Source of the DNA: Sphingobacteriales bacterium
Lineage (GTDB): Bacteria; Bacteroidota; Bacteroidia; Sphingobacteriales; Sphingobacteriaceae
Assembly (NCBI GenBank): GCA_028288165.1
Contig: JAQBOG010000003.1
Location: forward strand, 1-64,000
DNA: 64,000 bases
Direction of reading: 5' to 3'
Below, piece after piece: positions 62,570-64,000 of this stretch. Below the pieces are notes generated by a model. The model was given only the letters and a program-made list of their open reading frames with translations. It made no database searches and was not told where the DNA came from. The stretch's first letter is position 1. Each line of letters starts with the position of its first letter. The position numbers were made by a program, and so were the translations under genes.

Positions 62570-63535
62570 ATGAATCAGCTTAAGATAATATTTCTTAGTG
62601 TTTTAACACTAGCTGCTTTGGGCAAACCTGCAATTGCTCAAACGGACGGTAACCCAATTATTAAAGATAAGTACACAGCCGATCCAGCAGCAATGGTTTA
62701 TGGGGATACTGTTTACTTATATGCGGGGCATGATGAAGCGCCCGCACCGAAAGACGGCTACATGATGCATGAATGGCTATGCTATACTTCTACGGATATG
62801 GTTAACTGGAAAGAACGCTCTATACCATTGAATGTAAAGGATTTTGCATGGGCCAAAGCAGATGCCTGGGCATCACAAGTAATTGAGCATGATGGAAAAT
62901 TTTATTGGTATGCGGCAGTTGAACACGGCACTATTCGAGGCAAGGCTATTGGTGTAGCGGTTTCAGACAATCCGATTGGTCCTTTTAAAGATGCTCGTGG
63001 CAGCGCCCTTATTACCAATGATATGACTACCGCATCCAAAAGTTTTTGGGATGATATTGACCCATCTGTTTTTATGGATGTAGATGGTCAGGCATATTTG
63101 TATTGGGGAAACAGTAAATGCTACTGGGCAAAATTGAAGAAAAATATGATCGAATTGGATGGAGAAATTCATACGTTGGAGCTACCTAACTTCACAGAAG
63201 CACCGTGGATTCATAAGCATAAAGACTGGTATTACCTTTCTTTCGCCATTCAGTTCCCGGAAAAAATCGCCTATGCAATGAGCCGGAAAGCTACTGGCCC
63301 TTGGATTTATAAGGGCATTTTAAATGAAGTAGCTGGAAATTCAAATACGAACCATCAGTCAATTATCGACTTTAAAGGTAAATCTTACTTTATTTACCAC
63401 AATGGAAGTTTGCCTGGTGATGGTGGAAGTTTCAGACGTTCAGTATGTGTAGATAATTTATATTACAATGAAGACGGTTCCATTAAACGAATAATCATGA
63501 CCACCGAAGGTATTCAACCGTCTAAAAAATTATAA
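62570..63535 (+). CDS. GH43 family arabinan/xylan-acting hydrolase
   Basis: 321 residues. Signal peptide (GKPAIAQ), then a five-bladed propeller with the GH43 triad: base Asp in YTADPAAMVYG, pKa Asp in DDIDPSVFMDVDGQ, acid Glu in NFTEAPWIHK. It would be an arabinofuranosidase or xylosidase in the periplasm. Next to GH51 and the ara genes, it likely releases L-arabinose for AraBAD. Its start shares the region with an AraR-type site. Confidence 0.93.
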   Translation: MNQLKIIFLSVLTLAALGKPAIAQTDGNPIIKDKYTADPAAMVYGDTVYLYAGHDEAPAPKDGYMMHEWLCYTSTDMVNWKERSIPLNVKDFAWAKADAWASQVIEHDGKFYWYAAVEHGTIRGKAIGVAVSDNPIGPFKDARGSALITNDMTTASKSFWDDIDPSVFMDVDGQAYLYWGNSKCYWAKLKKNMIELDGEIHTLELPNFTEAPWIHKHKDWYYLSFAIQFPEKIAYAMSRKATGPWIYKGILNEVAGNSNTNHQSIIDFKGKSYFIYHNGSLPGDGGSFRRSVCVDNLYYNEDGSIKRIIMTTEGIQPSKKL

Positions 63536-63561
63536 GCCAACTATTAAAATTTACCGAAAGA

Positions 63562-64000
63562 ATGAGAATTAAAAACTGGATTGTAGGAACTGCTTTGACT
63601 ATTTCAATGCTTCCTGTAGGACTAAACGCTCAAACGAGAAAAATATTTACTGTAAAAGCGAACGAGTTAAAGGCGAAAATCGAACCTACTATGTGGGGTG
63701 TTTTCTTTGAAGACATCAACATGGGAGCCGATGGGGGAATTTATGCTGAATTGGTAAAAAACCGATCATTCGAGTTTTACAAACCATTAATGGGTTGGAC
63801 GGTTGCGCAACCTAATGAAGGTGATTTGCTAGTACTTAACAGGAAAGCTGAAAACTCTGTGAACCCTCGTTATTTGCAAGTAACCGCCAACAATCCTGCT
63901 AAAGGAAAACTCTCGATGACCAATGAAGGCTTCCGGGGTATGGGTATCCGTAACGGGCTTGATTTCAATTTTTCGGTAATGTACAGGCAAGCTGCTCCAG
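63562..64000 (+). CDS. GH51 alpha-L-arabinofuranosidase, 3'-truncated by window edge
   Basis: The first 146 residues: signal peptide (SMLPVGLNAQ), then IEPTMWGVFFEDINMGADGG and YAELVKNRSFEFYKP, the conserved N-terminal strand of GH51 arabinofuranosidases. Catalytic Glu residues lie beyond the window. It follows GH43 by 26 bases and is probably in its operon. It would cleave terminal alpha-L-arabinofuranose from arabinan or arabinoxylan. Confidence 0.92.
   Translation, partial: MRIKNWIVGTALTISMLPVGLNAQTRKIFTVKANELKAKIEPTMWGVFFEDINMGADGGIYAELVKNRSFEFYKPLMGWTVAQPNEGDLLVLNRKAENSVNPRYLQVTANNPAKGKLSMTNEGFRGMGIRNGLDFNFSVMYRQAAP

Overview
The window looks like chromosomal DNA of a low-GC Bacteroidota, most likely a Pedobacter- or Mucilaginibacter-like member of the Sphingobacteriaceae. 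This is an inference from AT-rich genes, TAnnTTTG-type -7 promoter elements, signal peptides ending in SQ or AQ, lipoproteins ending in SC or AC, GH127/GH95/GH43/GH51 sugar hydrolases, 7TMR-DISM and LytS/LytTR signalling proteins, and a Nudix-type arabinose regulator. I recognised no rRNA, phage, transposase or CRISPR array.

Layout. 1-6.5 kb: housekeeping genes (FKBP end, TatD, asparaginase, cupin, a GT39-like membrane glycosyltransferase facing a GT2, a membrane-anchored metallophosphoesterase). 6.5-13.2 kb: a signalling island with two closely related REC domains, a GNAT-like protein, a methyltransferase, a 7TMR-DISM histidine kinase, a decayed copy of that kinase's ATPase domain, a REC-histidine kinase and a lone REC. 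13.4-22.2 kb: a LytS/LytTR pair, then a tightly packed six-gene cassette (PqqD-like, ATP-grasp, PLP decarboxylase, urea-transporter/M23 fusion, TPR/outer-membrane barrel, TPR). I consider this cassette the best candidate for a poorly described system. 22.7-26.7 kb: PepSY-like lipoprotein, thioesterase, GH127 arabinofuranosidase. 26.9-31.1 kb: copper homeostasis (DUF3347, metal-binding AraC regulator, HMA chaperone, CopA). 31.2-32.4 kb: gene relics. 32.4-36.3 kb: a stressosome module (RsbR, RsbS, RsbT, ATPase-PP2C, histidine kinase), followed by a carbonic anhydrase. 38-46 kb: hydrolase and rhodanese, then a ter stress island (HAD, phosphoribosyltransferase, two TerD, TelA, unknown, TerC) closed by a perfect 23-bp hairpin and an odd tRNA-Cys-like gene. 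46.4-57.1 kb: GH95, small secreted proteins, MFS, ChrB-AraC fusion, guanine deaminase, DUF6766-like membrane protein, desaturase, HAD. 57.4-64 kb: arabinose catabolism (araA, araD, araB, araR) with divergent GH43 and GH51.

Regulation and repeats. A 17-bp palindrome of the type AGTGT-n7-ACACT precedes araA, araB, araR/GH43 and, 33 kb away, GH127, which suggests one AraR regulon. Nine copies of a roughly 90-115 bp intergenic repeat, each with a different self-complementary centre and with paired changes in its ends, are scattered through the window. A second repeat type keeps a strict 7-nt period while its unit sequence drifts; it lies inside the PqqD/ATP-grasp operon and directly upstream of the DUF3347 gene.
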